A model generated the notes under the pieces. The model was not told where the DNA came from, searched no databases, and was given only the letters and a program-made list of their open reading frames with translations. A DNA stretch of 64,000 nucleotides from positions 1 to 64,000 of the forward strand of contig NZ_JAIOAP010000013.1 in assembly GCF_021190915.1 (NCBI RefSeq). The letters are read 5' to 3'. Made by a program: the position numbers and the translations under genes. This DNA is from Cohnella silvisoli (GTDB lineage Bacteria > Bacillota > Bacilli > Paenibacillales > Paenibacillaceae). Below, piece by piece: positions 1 to 7,584 of the stretch (position 1 is its first letter; every line of letters starts with the position of its first letter).

Positions 1-571
1 TCGCCGCGATGGAGTGGATTTCACCCAGATCAACGCCTGCGACTTGGTTGCCTTGGTTTACTGAAACCGATCTTCCGTCATCATAGCTCATCGAAACCAT
101 GAGTTTTCGGTCAAATACAAGCTCAATCTCCTTGATGTCTGCATCAGGCAAGTCTGGAACGGTGATTCTGATCGGCTGCAGGCGCTTGCCGTTCTGAATA
201 CCCAAACTTAAGGTTAGGGTGTTGCCCTCTATTTTGAACGATTGGTCTACCCATTTCGTGTTGAAGTGTTTTTTGTTCTTGTACGGGTATTTGTTAGCCA
301 AACCTTGGTTTTTGGCTTGTTTCGCGCTGTCTCTGGCAAACAGATATTTGTGGCACACTGCTTGAACAGATTGCGAGTGCAGAGGGAATTGGTTTTTCAA
401 TGCCGCTTGAAGATTCGTTTTTCCGATCCATTTGCCATCGTGCTGCAAAGCGTAATGCTTAGCGATGAGCAAACACTGGTTCCATATCTCTGCAGAAATC
501 CGGTTGCACGCAAACAGCCGTTCCAGGTCGGCTTTTGAAGCTTGAAACGCTGTTTTAAGACATCGGATCAT
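1..571 (-). CDS. tnpB: TnpB/OrfB-type transposon nuclease, 5' part, cut by window edge
   Basis: The reverse strand reads 190 codons from an ATG at 569-571, preceded by a GGGGGCG ribosome site, to the left edge with no stop. The translation begins MIRCLKTAFQASKADLERLF and has the helical N-terminal and wedge-like layout of IS200/IS605 OrfB (TnpB) proteins (LFACNRISAEIWNQC, NLQAALKNQFPLHSQ). It ends with AGVDLGEIHSIAA, which matches the RuvC-I motif carrying the first catalytic Asp of the family. TnpB proteins are RNA-guided nucleases that help IS200/IS605 transposons persist. The later RuvC motifs, the zinc ribbon and the guide RNA end lie outside the window. No TnpA transposase is seen next to it. 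Family call is confident; whether the gene is intact is unknown. Confidence 0.85.
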   Translation of the reverse strand, partial: MIRCLKTAFQASKADLERLFACNRISAEIWNQCLLIAKHYALQHDGKWIGKTNLQAALKNQFPLHSQSVQAVCHKYLFARDSAKQAKNQGLANKYPYKNKKHFNTKWVDQSFKIEGNTLTLSLGIQNGKRLQPIRITVPDLPDADIKEIELVFDRKLMVSMSYDDGRSVSVNQGNQVAGVDLGEIHSIAA

Positions 572-789
572 CTTGTTTTCGCCCCCTATCTGAAACCTAT
601 GCGCTAACTTCATTATACCAAACACTTGTTCTTATATCTAGATTTCCGAGCTCATTGTAAGTTTTTAAGGTCATGACTTCGAGCACGAAGATTCTAGGCT
701 TCGCCTAGCCGAAATTCATCCCCTCCCTATAGAGGAAGAGGACTTCTTTCGGATTGCCGTTAAACGGATATAGGTGAGGAGAGAATAGG
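572..789. other. Intergenic region left of the transposon gene, with a hairpin
   Basis: No gene is seen here. A perfect 6-bp stem with a 3-nt loop lies at 694-708 (CTAGGC/GCCTAG). IS200/IS605 elements carry subterminal hairpins at their ends, so this could mark the element's end upstream of tnpB, but I cannot fix the exact boundary. The last 20 bases hold a good ribosome site (GGTGAGGAG) for the gene starting at 790. Confidence 0.35.
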
Positions 790-1002
790 ATGGGTGAAAC
801 GAGAATGAGGAGTGCCGTTGAAAGTACAAACCCGGCAGTCAAGTTTTTTGAAGGGGAAAGAGGGCTGGTACTTACCGGGTTGCTCGGTTTTCTGCTTGCA
901 GGGATATGTGCAATATGGGGATTGTTGAATGGGGGACCCGTTTCCCCTGAAGGGAATGTTCTGAATGCCTTCTCCTTTGATGCAGCGTTAGCTATATCGT
1001 GA
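790..1002 (+). pseudogene. N-terminal fragment of a membrane protein
   Basis: A 70-codon frame with a strong ribosome site (GGTGAGGAGAG). It holds one hydrophobic segment (GLVLTGLLGFLLAGICAIWGL) and a segment LNAFSFDAALAIS before its TGA. The next frame starts at 999 and overlaps it by 4 bp, and reads as the rest of a polytopic membrane protein. The downstream frame has no ribosome site of its own, so I think this is one gene broken by a frameshift or small internal deletion near position 1000. A genuine pair of coupled small membrane proteins is the alternative. Function not recognised. Confidence 0.5.
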
Positions 1003-1553
1003 AGGACGGCGCGCCTTTTGACGTCGCGGTTGGTTCTATTTTTACCTTCGTCGCTATGTTGTTGGCACTATGCTATCTGTTCTTGGCGATTCAATATTTC
1101 CGCCGGAAAGCTTATAGGCTTCGTCCGGAACTGGTGACGGGCATCCGCTACGCGATGATCGCAGTACTATTCTCGTTTGCGGCAGGTATCTGGATTTCGG
1201 TTAACCAAGGCAGGATCGTCGGTCTTCATGGCAATATCATTTGGCTGCACGGCCTTGGCTTTCATGCTCTTCAAGCAGTGCCCGTTGTCGCTTGGTTGGC
1301 TACACGAACCTCGCTTTCGGCCAAGGCTCGCACCGGATTGATCCATATAACGGGTATCGCCTATCTGCTCGGTTTAATAGCTATTGGGTGGCAGACGTAT
1401 CTCGGCCGCTCCCTTCTAGAGTGGTCCGCGCTACCGCTTCTCGCCTGCGGCTGTTTCCTGATCTCGTTAGCGGCAGGGGCGCTAGTGGTGCGTAAAAGAG
1501 CCATGGGGCGGCAAATTGCAGACTTTCCAAGTCATGGTTTTGACGCTACTTAA
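999..1553 (+). CDS. Multi-pass membrane protein, probably the 3' part of a broken gene
   Basis: 184 codons from a GTG that overlaps the upstream stop (GTGA). About five hydrophobic helices are visible: around IFTFVAMLLALCYLFLAI, YAMIAVLFSFAAGIWI, LHGLGFHALQAVPVVAWLA, ITGIAYLLGLIAI and LPLLACGCFLISLAAGALVV. The stretch ISVNQGRIVGLHGNIIWLHGLGFHALQ looks conserved, with several His residues in predicted membrane segments, but I cannot name the family. No Shine-Dalgarno sequence precedes the GTG, which supports its being the continuation of the 790-1002 frame. Product is probably non-functional if the break is real. Confidence 0.5.
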   Translation: MKDGAPFDVAVGSIFTFVAMLLALCYLFLAIQYFRRKAYRLRPELVTGIRYAMIAVLFSFAAGIWISVNQGRIVGLHGNIIWLHGLGFHALQAVPVVAWLATRTSLSAKARTGLIHITGIAYLLGLIAIGWQTYLGRSLLEWSALPLLACGCFLISLAAGALVVRKRAMGRQIADFPSHGFDAT

Positions 1554-1576
1554 CTTTGACACTTAATTTAATTATT

Positions 1577-1588
1577 ATCTAATTAGAT
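1577..1588. promoter_or_regulatory. Candidate ArsR-type operator (12-bp palindrome)
   Basis: ATCTAATTAGAT is a perfect 12-bp palindrome 33 bp upstream of the start of the ArsR-like gene, in a very AT-rich stretch with further partial copies (AAATTAGAT just downstream). ArsR-type regulators usually repress themselves by binding such dyads, so autoregulation is a reasonable inference. Confidence 0.4.
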
Positions 1589-1621
1589 ATTTATTAAATT
1601 AGATGGAGGATGAAAGCCTCT

Positions 1622-2221
1622 ATGCAATTAGATAAAGTGGTTGGTTTTCACAAAGCTCTTGCGGATCCAACTAGAATTAAGATGCTGATCTTACTTGCTA
1701 GAGGCGAAATAAGCGGACAAGAATTGGCTGAGAAATTATTTGTCACTCCTGCGACGATCACCCATCACGCGGCAAAGCTGCGGCAAGCTAGTTTGATTAA
1801 TGAGCGAAGAGATAAAAATACGATTTATTTTTCGCTAAACCATTATTTCTTAAAAAGTAATTCCTCGGCTGCTTTAGAACTTATAATAAAAAACGGCGAT
1901 GGCGGTGAGAGTTTGTCGGATGATAAAAACAGAAGGCTTAAGGAAGCTGTCTTGAAAAACTTTTTCACATCAGAGGGAAAATTAAAGCACTTGCCGGGCC
2001 AGCTTAAGAAAAAACTGATCACTCTCGAACAAATGGTTATGCAATTAACTCAGGGACAGAAGTATTCGGAGAAAGAATTGAATCACTTTATTAAAGGATT
2101 TCATTCCGATTTCGCCACGATACGAAGAGAGTTTATCATGCATCAATTCATGTACAGAGAAGCTGAAATATATGAACTTAATCCTCGGGAAATGTGGACG
2201 AAGTGGGAGGAATTATCATAA
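1622..2221 (+). CDS. ArsR-type winged-helix regulator with C-terminal DUF2087-like domain
   Basis: 199 residues from the ATG at 1622, placed 12 bp after GGAGG; the ATG at 1610 touches the GGAGGA and is unlikely. Residues about 5-85 form an ArsR-type winged helix (HKALADPTRIKMLILL, then recognition helix around VTPATITHHAAKL, and the wing NERRDKNTIYFSLN). Residues about 115-190 (LKHLPGQLKKKLITLEQ...EREFIMHQFMYREAEIYELNP-like) resemble the DUF2087 domain often fused to such HTH regulators in Firmicutes. No metal-binding Cys motif is seen, so the signal is unknown. It stands alone; the palindrome at 1577-1588 may be its own operator. Confidence 0.75.
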   Translation: MQLDKVVGFHKALADPTRIKMLILLARGEISGQELAEKLFVTPATITHHAAKLRQASLINERRDKNTIYFSLNHYFLKSNSSAALELIIKNGDGGESLSDDKNRRLKEAVLKNFFTSEGKLKHLPGQLKKKLITLEQMVMQLTQGQKYSEKELNHFIKGFHSDFATIRREFIMHQFMYREAEIYELNPREMWTKWEELS

Positions 2222-2435
2222 TGACTTCAGGGGATTGAGCGGGTAGTACCCTCTTAACAGTTAGTTGTAACAAAATGAACGTTTTCTAACCTTTTTCTAA
2301 GAAAGCATGCCAAAATACCGTGGAGACTGGGTTCGGTTTCTCCTTGGTAAATTATCGGTAAAAATAGATATGTTATATTTAATCCCGACATCAAAGGTTC
2401 ACGTGCAACCTGGGAAATCGGGAGGAATACCAAGG

Positions 2436-2912
2436 ATGAACAAAAAGCTTACGATGAAATTACTTCTAACTTGCAGCTTGATTGTAACGGGATGGTTAGG
2501 AACGGCTATTAGCTCGTCTTCGCAAGCGAGCGCAGCGACGCCGCTGTCTCTGGACCTTCTTTCTTACGGCAAAGAGCATTTGGGTACGCCTTATCAATAT
2601 GGAGCCGCAAGCGGGGATACGTCCGAATTCGATTGTTCATCCTACGTGCAATATGTATTTGGCAAGTTCGGAGTTGAATTGCCGCGAACATCGATCTCTC
2701 AGTCCTATTCCGGAGAGAAAGTGAGCAAAGATTACCTTAGCGTCGGCGACCTCATGTTCTTCAGGACCGGCGGAGGCGGCATCAGCCATGTCGCGATTTA
2801 CGCGGGTAACGGAATGATGCTGCATGCCAGCAGTAAAAAGGGAGTAACGTTGACCAGCATGGAAACGAACTATTGGAGAAATGCTTACGTAACGGCTCGG
2901 CGAGTACTCTAG
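2436..2912 (+). CDS. Secreted NlpC/P60-family endopeptidase
   Basis: Start chosen at the ATG at 2436, 10 bp after GGGAGG; this gives 158 residues beginning MNKKLTMKLLLTCSLIV, a typical Sec signal peptide with a likely cleavage after ASA near residue 33. The rest is a single NlpC/P60 domain: catalytic Cys67 in EFDCSSYVQY, His118 in ISHVAIYAG and the third polar residue His130 in MLHASS. Such enzymes cut gamma-D-Glu-diamino acid bonds in peptidoglycan stem peptides. There is no separate SH3, LysM or SLH binding domain, so it is a minimal catalytic protein probably released into the wall. A T-rich hairpin terminator follows at 2938-2969. Confidence 0.9.
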   Translation: MNKKLTMKLLLTCSLIVTGWLGTAISSSSQASAATPLSLDLLSYGKEHLGTPYQYGAASGDTSEFDCSSYVQYVFGKFGVELPRTSISQSYSGEKVSKDYLSVGDLMFFRTGGGGISHVAIYAGNGMMLHASSKKGVTLTSMETNYWRNAYVTARRVL

Positions 2913-2937
2913 GAAAAAATAGCGACATTCTCGAAAT

Positions 2938-2969
2938 ACGCGGGCTCCGATGAGGGGTTCCGCGTTTTT
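2938..2969 (+). terminator. Rho-independent terminator
   Basis: ACGCGG (2938-2943) pairs with CCGCGT (2960-2965), with further GC pairs inside and a T run after the stem. It ends the NlpC/P60 transcript. Confidence 0.7.
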
Positions 2970-3089
2970 AGTTTGTCGATGAACGTTGCCGGTGTTGTTC
3001 CGCTTTCTCAAGTCTACTGACGCAAGGTTGAAGGATAAGGTTGCACTTGTTTACGATTCCCAGAATTTGTGGGAAGATTTACGGCTGAG

Positions 3090-4031
3090 CTAACCGTTTT
3101 CCTCCCGATACTGTCCAGGCGGTTTCCCGACGGCTTCGGCAAATACCCGCGTGAAATAGTGGACGGATTCAAAGCCGCACTCGGCGGCGATTTCTTTAAT
3201 GGTTTTGCTGGATTCCGAGAGGAGTTCTTCTGCTCTGCGGATGCGTTCTCCCCTCATATATTGCACGAAGGTTTGCGATTCGTAGTCATGGAATAGTCTC
3301 GACAGCTGCCGTTCGGAGATATGGAGATATCTAGCTATGTCTCCGAGCTGCAGCGGTAAAGTTAAATTATCGGCGATGAAGGTTCGAGCTTGTTTAAGAG
3401 CTCGGGTGGGGTCGCTCTTCAATTCCAGGTTAGGTGCGTTGTCATCGGAAAATTGAAAGCTGCTTATCAATGCAGACAGGAATCCGTTGGCAAGCGGTTT
3501 TACGATGTCCTGTAGTCCTTGCCTCTGGCCGGATTGCATGAGCATAGATTGCCAGGCAAGAACAGCGGGTAAGAAATCCGCATTGCTAATGAAATAACGA
3601 TCGGTTTTCTCTAGACGCCTAACAAGCTCAATCGCTTCCGCGGCGGATCGGCTTTCGTCGATCTCAAAGCTAATCCATAACAATCCGAGCGAACGCCCCT
3701 TGTGAATCCGGTGCCATACTTGGGGACGAGAACAGAACAAATCCCCTTGTTTTAGCTGGAATTCATTTTCCCCATCTAGATAGACGGCACTCCCTCCCAT
3801 TACATAACACACTTCGAAAAAGGAGTGTCTATGCAAAACATTGTCCGCATGATTGACTTGGCCGGCCCAATTCTGGATCTTGAATACGCCGCCGTAGCAT
3901 TCCAGCGTCGTGATCTGGTTGAGATAGACGAGAGCGGAGTGGAGATTATCGAAAACGGATACCACAACGACCATCCTTTCATGAGGCGTAGCATAGCACA
4001 ATTTTATCATATTGAAGGCGTAAATGTGCAA
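3090..4031 (-). CDS. AraC-family regulator with N-terminal cupin
   Basis: 313 residues if the TTG at 4031 is used (AAGGA about 10 bp upstream); an ATG at 4010 is an alternative. Residues about 45-130 form an AraC-type cupin sugar-sensing domain (NVLHRHSFFEVCYVMGGSAVYLDG, LKQGDLFCSRPQVWHRI). The last 100 residues are a two-helix-turn-helix AraC domain (LQLGDIARYLHISERQLSRLF and IKEIAAECGFESVHYFTRVFAEAVGKPPGQYR). It is divergent from the PhyH-type dioxygenase gene, with about 96 bp between the starts, so it probably controls that gene. Ligand unknown; a sugar or sugar-like compound is the family norm. Confidence 0.85.
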   Translation of the reverse strand: MHIYAFNMIKLCYATPHERMVVVVSVFDNLHSALVYLNQITTLECYGGVFKIQNWAGQVNHADNVLHRHSFFEVCYVMGGSAVYLDGENEFQLKQGDLFCSRPQVWHRIHKGRSLGLLWISFEIDESRSAAEAIELVRRLEKTDRYFISNADFLPAVLAWQSMLMQSGQRQGLQDIVKPLANGFLSALISSFQFSDDNAPNLELKSDPTRALKQARTFIADNLTLPLQLGDIARYLHISERQLSRLFHDYESQTFVQYMRGERIRRAEELLSESSKTIKEIAAECGFESVHYFTRVFAEAVGKPPGQYREENG

Positions 4032-4127
4032 AAGGATGGCGCTTCCTTATAAATACGAAAGTCGAAATTCCTATATATAATAAGGACATAGAATCACATT
4101 ACTAATTAGCGGAGGGTTGTCTTAATT

Positions 4128-4901
4128 ATGATTACAGCTGCAGATGCGCAATTTTACAATGACAATGGCTATTTGCTGGTGAAGAACGTATTTACTCCCG
4201 CGGAAGTGACCGAGATGAGGGAAGCGGTAGAGCGGATTATCCAGAAAGCGGCTAAGTCGAAGTTCGACGGCAATGCGGCGTGGCAGGGGGATTACATTCC
4301 TCCGGAGGAGCTGAAGAAGCTGGTGCTTAAAGGATTCCACGACGTGCATTACCATGAAGCCGCCTTTACGAGAGCTCTTTCCCATCCCAACATGGTGGCG
4401 GTGCTCTCCAAACTGATCGGTCCTAACGTGCAACTGCACCATAGTAAAATGCTCGTTAAACCGCCGGAAAAAGGCGCAGCCTTCCCTTTGCACCAGGATG
4501 CGCCGTATTTCCCCCATGCGAACCACTCCATGCTGGCGGCAAGCGTTCATCTAGACGATTCGGATGAAGAGAACGGCTGTCTTCGCGTTATTCCGGGTAC
4601 GCACAAGGAGGGGCAACTTCCTCACGTTGGCTCTTACTATCTCAATCATAAGGAATATCCGATCTCGATGGGAACTCTGTGCGAAGCGAAAGCCGGCGAT
4701 GTCCTGTTCTTTAACTACTTGACGATTCACGGGTCGGACGTTAACCGCAGCAGCAGGCCGCGCCGCAACGTGCTGTTCCAGTACCGCGATCCTTCCGATC
4801 CGCCAACCGAGAACGTTCACGTAAACTGGGGGCAAGGCTTGATGGTATGCGGCGAGAACCCGGAATTCCGGGATTACAAGCCGGATTTTTCGTTAATGTA
4901 A
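4128..4901 (+). CDS. Phytanoyl-CoA dioxygenase (PhyH) family oxygenase
   Basis: 257 residues with a good ribosome site (GGAGGG). It is a PhyH-type Fe(II)/2-oxoglutarate-dependent oxygenase: the metal triad is visible as His122 and Asp124 in LHQDAPYF and the distal His201 in TIHGSDVNRS, with Arg210 in the SSRPRRN stretch suited to bind 2-oxoglutarate. Bacterial members hydroxylate diverse small molecules, so the substrate cannot be named. It is monocistronic, ending in a hairpin terminator at 4917-4940, and is divergent from an AraC regulator; the TATAAT at 4076-4081 is a probable -10 with a poor -35, consistent with activator control. Confidence 0.85.
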   Translation: MITAADAQFYNDNGYLLVKNVFTPAEVTEMREAVERIIQKAAKSKFDGNAAWQGDYIPPEELKKLVLKGFHDVHYHEAAFTRALSHPNMVAVLSKLIGPNVQLHHSKMLVKPPEKGAAFPLHQDAPYFPHANHSMLAASVHLDDSDEENGCLRVIPGTHKEGQLPHVGSYYLNHKEYPISMGTLCEAKAGDVLFFNYLTIHGSDVNRSSRPRRNVLFQYRDPSDPPTENVHVNWGQGLMVCGENPEFRDYKPDFSLM

Positions 4902-4916
4902 ACTGATTATGTGAAG

Positions 4917-4940
4917 AGACACCTTGAGGGGTGTCTTTTT
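4917..4940 (+). terminator. Rho-independent terminator after the PhyH gene
   Basis: AGACACC (4917-4923) pairs with GGTGTCT (4930-4936), followed by five T. Confidence 0.85.
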
Positions 4941-4987
4941 ACATTGCATTGAAAAGATATTGCTCGCTATTCATATAGATGATATAT

Positions 4988-4999
4988 TTGGTATACCAA
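4988..4999. promoter_or_regulatory. Candidate operator of the GntR/LacI hybrid regulator
   Basis: TTGGTATACCAA is a perfect 12-bp palindrome 22 bp upstream of the regulator start. The half-site ATACCA recurs in the 9-bp dyad at 6161-6182 in front of the sugar operon, so both may be bound by the same regulator. Confidence 0.5.
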
Positions 5000-5021
5000 G
5001 ATGAGCTGGGGTGCGTTGGCG

Positions 5022-6131
5022 ATGCAGGAGACATTGTACGAGAAAATATATAACCGAATTGCGAATGATATCCGTGTCCAGAAGCTGAAGCCCGGGGACA
5101 GGGTTCCGTCGGAGAAGGAACTCGCCGACGAATATAATGTAAGTCGGATTACGACGAAAAAAGCGATGGAACTGTTGGCGCAATCCGGTTATATCGAGAG
5201 AATACGGGGGAAGGGCTCTTATGTGACGAATGAAGAGGCTTCCGCTAACGATATCTTCTCTCCGGTACGAGAAGTTGGCGACAGCGGCTCTGTCTCGAAG
5301 CTCGTAGGCCTGCTTATTCCAGATATGACGGACTCATTCGGGCTGCGCTTGTTCCGTGCCATCGAAGAGCATTGTGCTGCGATGGGTTGTCATCTTCTAA
5401 TCAGGTTAACCAACGATAAGAGAGAAGTGGAGGAGGCGGCGATTCGGGATTTCGTCAAGCTTGGCGTTGACGGCCTTATCGTGTTTCCCGTCCATGGCGA
5501 GCATTATAACGGCGACCTTCTGAGACTTGTGCTCGATAGCTTTCCGCTTGTATTGGTGGATAGGTATTTCAAAGGAATCGCGGCATGCTCAGTGAGCACC
5601 GACAATAGAAAAGCGGCGCAAGAGCTTACCTCTTATTTGCTCGATAAGGGCCATACGGATATCTCCTTCATATCGACACCGGCCGAGAATACGACAACGA
5701 TCGAAGACAGAATTCAGGGTTATACTAGCGCAATCATTCAACGGGGAATCGTTGTTCGTCCCGACTACATCATTACAAATTTACACAGCACGCTGCCACA
5801 ATCTTTCCACAAGATGTTAGTCGCCGTGGATCAGCAGGTGCTTGGGAAATTCATCGATCAGAACCCTAAAGTCAAAGCTTTCGTAACCTGTGAGTATTAT
5901 CTTGCCATCGTCCTCCATAAAGTGCTTTTGCAAAAAGGAAAAAGCGTAGAGGACTATGAAATAGTCTGTTTCGATTCTGCCGATCAGTCATGGGATGTGC
6001 CGATGTTCACTTCTATAAGGCAGAACGAAGAGGAGATGGGGCGCATGGCGGTCGATTTTCTCGATAAACAGTGGAATCACGAGGGAGTAACTCTTCAAAA
6101 CATTGTTGAGCATAAGATAGTATATAAATAA
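5022..6131 (+). CDS. GntR-type HTH / LacI-type sensor hybrid transcriptional regulator
   Basis: 369 residues from the ATG at 5022 (CTGGGG about 11 bp upstream; the ATG at 5001 would have no ribosome site). Residues about 5-70 form a GntR winged helix (LYEKIYNRIANDIRVQKLKPGDRVPSEKELADEY split as usual, recognition region VSRITTKKAMELLAQSGYI). Residues about 85-365 form a periplasmic-binding-protein-like sugar sensor (VGLLIPDMTDSFGLRLFRAIE, GVDGLIVFPV, FPLVLVDRYF, YEIVCFDSAD, FTSIRQNEEEMGRMAV). This architecture is that of AraR-like repressors released by a sugar. It sits just upstream of the GH125 and ABC genes and two related dyads flank it, so it most likely represses itself and that operon. 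The inducer is probably a mannose-containing oligosaccharide, by context only. Confidence 0.88.
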   Translation: MQETLYEKIYNRIANDIRVQKLKPGDRVPSEKELADEYNVSRITTKKAMELLAQSGYIERIRGKGSYVTNEEASANDIFSPVREVGDSGSVSKLVGLLIPDMTDSFGLRLFRAIEEHCAAMGCHLLIRLTNDKREVEEAAIRDFVKLGVDGLIVFPVHGEHYNGDLLRLVLDSFPLVLVDRYFKGIAACSVSTDNRKAAQELTSYLLDKGHTDISFISTPAENTTTIEDRIQGYTSAIIQRGIVVRPDYIITNLHSTLPQSFHKMLVAVDQQVLGKFIDQNPKVKAFVTCEYYLAIVLHKVLLQKGKSVEDYEIVCFDSADQSWDVPMFTSIRQNEEEMGRMAVDFLDKQWNHEGVTLQNIVEHKIVYK

Positions 6132-6155
6132 TAATCTTAAAGTATATAAAACATG

Positions 6156-6187
6156 TTGACATACCATACTTTTGTATGGTATTTTTT
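6156..6187 (+). promoter_or_regulatory. Promoter/operator (or terminator) dyad ahead of the GH125-ABC operon
   Basis: TTGACA (6156-6161) is an exact -35; TATTTT at 6180-6185 is a fair -10 with an 18-bp spacer. The spacer and both edges are filled by a perfect 9-bp inverted repeat, ATACCATAC (6161-6169) and GTATGGTAT (6174-6182), followed by a T run. It can thus be read as a repressor site covering a promoter, or as the terminator of the regulator gene; both uses are possible. Confidence 0.6.
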
Positions 6188-6252
6188 TGTTTGTAAGAGA
6201 TTGCTTACTTTCGAATGATGACCGATTAAATGCCTTAGGATGTGATGGAAGC

Positions 6253-7560
6253 TTGAATGAATTTCCTGCTATTAGAAGCTATATGGAACAGGTAGCGAAA
6301 CAAGCGGAGAGCATTGACCCTGAATTAGCGCGAATGTTTCTAAATTGTTATCCGAATACGCTTGAAACGACTGTGCAAATGCTTGAAGACGATACGACAT
6401 TTGTCATAACGGGCGACATCCCTGCCATGTGGCTGCGCGATTCGTCGGCCCAAATCCGACCTTATGTTCATTTAGCCAAGGAAGACGAGAAATTAAGGAG
6501 ATTAATACGAGGACTTATTCAACGGCAAGTAAATTACTTACTTTTGGACCCTTATGCAAACGCATTCAATAAGGATTCAAACAGTAACGGACATCAAACT
6601 GACCTTACGGTTATGGGGCCTTGGATATGGGAACGGAAATTCGAGCTCGACTCCATGTGTTACCCGATTCAATTGTGTCACGACTATTGGTCGGCTACAG
6701 GAGATCAAGCGGTATTCACAGACGAGCTGCATCAGATGCTGAGTACCGTAATAAGAACGATGATTGTGGAACAACGACATGATGTGTTATCCCCCTATTA
6801 TTTCGAAAGAGAAAGGGAGAAGCAGACATTGCCCTCTGATACCCTTCCGTTTGAAGGCAGGGGAACGAGAACGAATTATACGGGAATGGTCTGGTCTGGA
6901 TTCCGACCTAGCGACGATGCTTGTAAGTATGGTTATCTGATCCCCGCAAACATGTTTGCGGTCGTTGTTCTCAAGTATGCGGCAGAGATAGCAAGATCCA
7001 TCTACGGCGACGAAGAGCTTGCGCAGCAAGCCGAGAAGCTCCAACAGGAAATCGAATTTGGCATCGAAAACTATGGCATCTACCGTCATCCGGAATTGGG
7101 CGATATTTACGCATACGAGACAGATGGCTATGGAAACTATAATCTAATGGACGATGCCAACGTCCCTAGCCTTCTATCTATCCCGTACCTCGGCTATCGT
7201 GGCACGGACGATCCGCTTTACCAGAGAACGAGAGCTTTCGTCCTCAGTACTGCGAATCCTTATTACTTTGCGGGGCACTATGCGCAAGGGATCGGAAGTC
7301 CCCATACCCCGCGAGGATTTATATGGCATATTGGCCTAATTATGCAAGGGCTTACATCCACGGATTCGTCCGAGCAAGCTGAAATCATAAACGCTCTTAT
7401 TCAAACGACAGCTGGAACGGGTTTTATGCACGAGAGCTTTCATTGCGACGATCCGGAACGGTATACAAGGAAATGGTTCGCTTGGGCGAACAGCTTGTTC
7501 GGGCAGTTCGTTGCGGGCTGGCTAAAAACCCGTGCACCCTTATCGGAGACAGTCATTTAA
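6253..7560 (+). CDS. Glycoside hydrolase family 125 (exo-alpha-1,6-mannosidase type)
   Basis: 435 residues from a TTG at 6253, after a GGATGTGATGG stretch; a longer frame reaches into the dyad at 6161-6187 and is not believable. The N-terminus then reads LNEFPAIRSYMEQVAKQ, as in GH125 proteins. Family marks include TFVITGDIPAMWLRDSSAQI, GMVWSGFRPSDDACKYGY, GNYNLMDDANVPSLLSIPYL and the C-terminal TGFMHESFHCDDPERYTRKW with its conserved Glu. GH125 enzymes remove alpha-1,6-mannose from N-glycans or mannans by an inverting mechanism. There is no signal peptide, so it acts in the cytoplasm on material brought in by the ABC importer encoded directly after it (24-bp gap). Confidence 0.88.
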   Translation: MNEFPAIRSYMEQVAKQAESIDPELARMFLNCYPNTLETTVQMLEDDTTFVITGDIPAMWLRDSSAQIRPYVHLAKEDEKLRRLIRGLIQRQVNYLLLDPYANAFNKDSNSNGHQTDLTVMGPWIWERKFELDSMCYPIQLCHDYWSATGDQAVFTDELHQMLSTVIRTMIVEQRHDVLSPYYFEREREKQTLPSDTLPFEGRGTRTNYTGMVWSGFRPSDDACKYGYLIPANMFAVVVLKYAAEIARSIYGDEELAQQAEKLQQEIEFGIENYGIYRHPELGDIYAYETDGYGNYNLMDDANVPSLLSIPYLGYRGTDDPLYQRTRAFVLSTANPYYFAGHYAQGIGSPHTPRGFIWHIGLIMQGLTSTDSSEQAEIINALIQTTAGTGFMHESFHCDDPERYTRKWFAWANSLFGQFVAGWLKTRAPLSETVI

Positions 7561-7584
7561 TTCATACATTAAGCGGGTGATGAA

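Noticed and set aside
242..538. 98-codon forward frame at the left edge
   Set aside because: It lies antisense to the clearly TnpB-like reverse frame, which has a proper start and RuvC motif.
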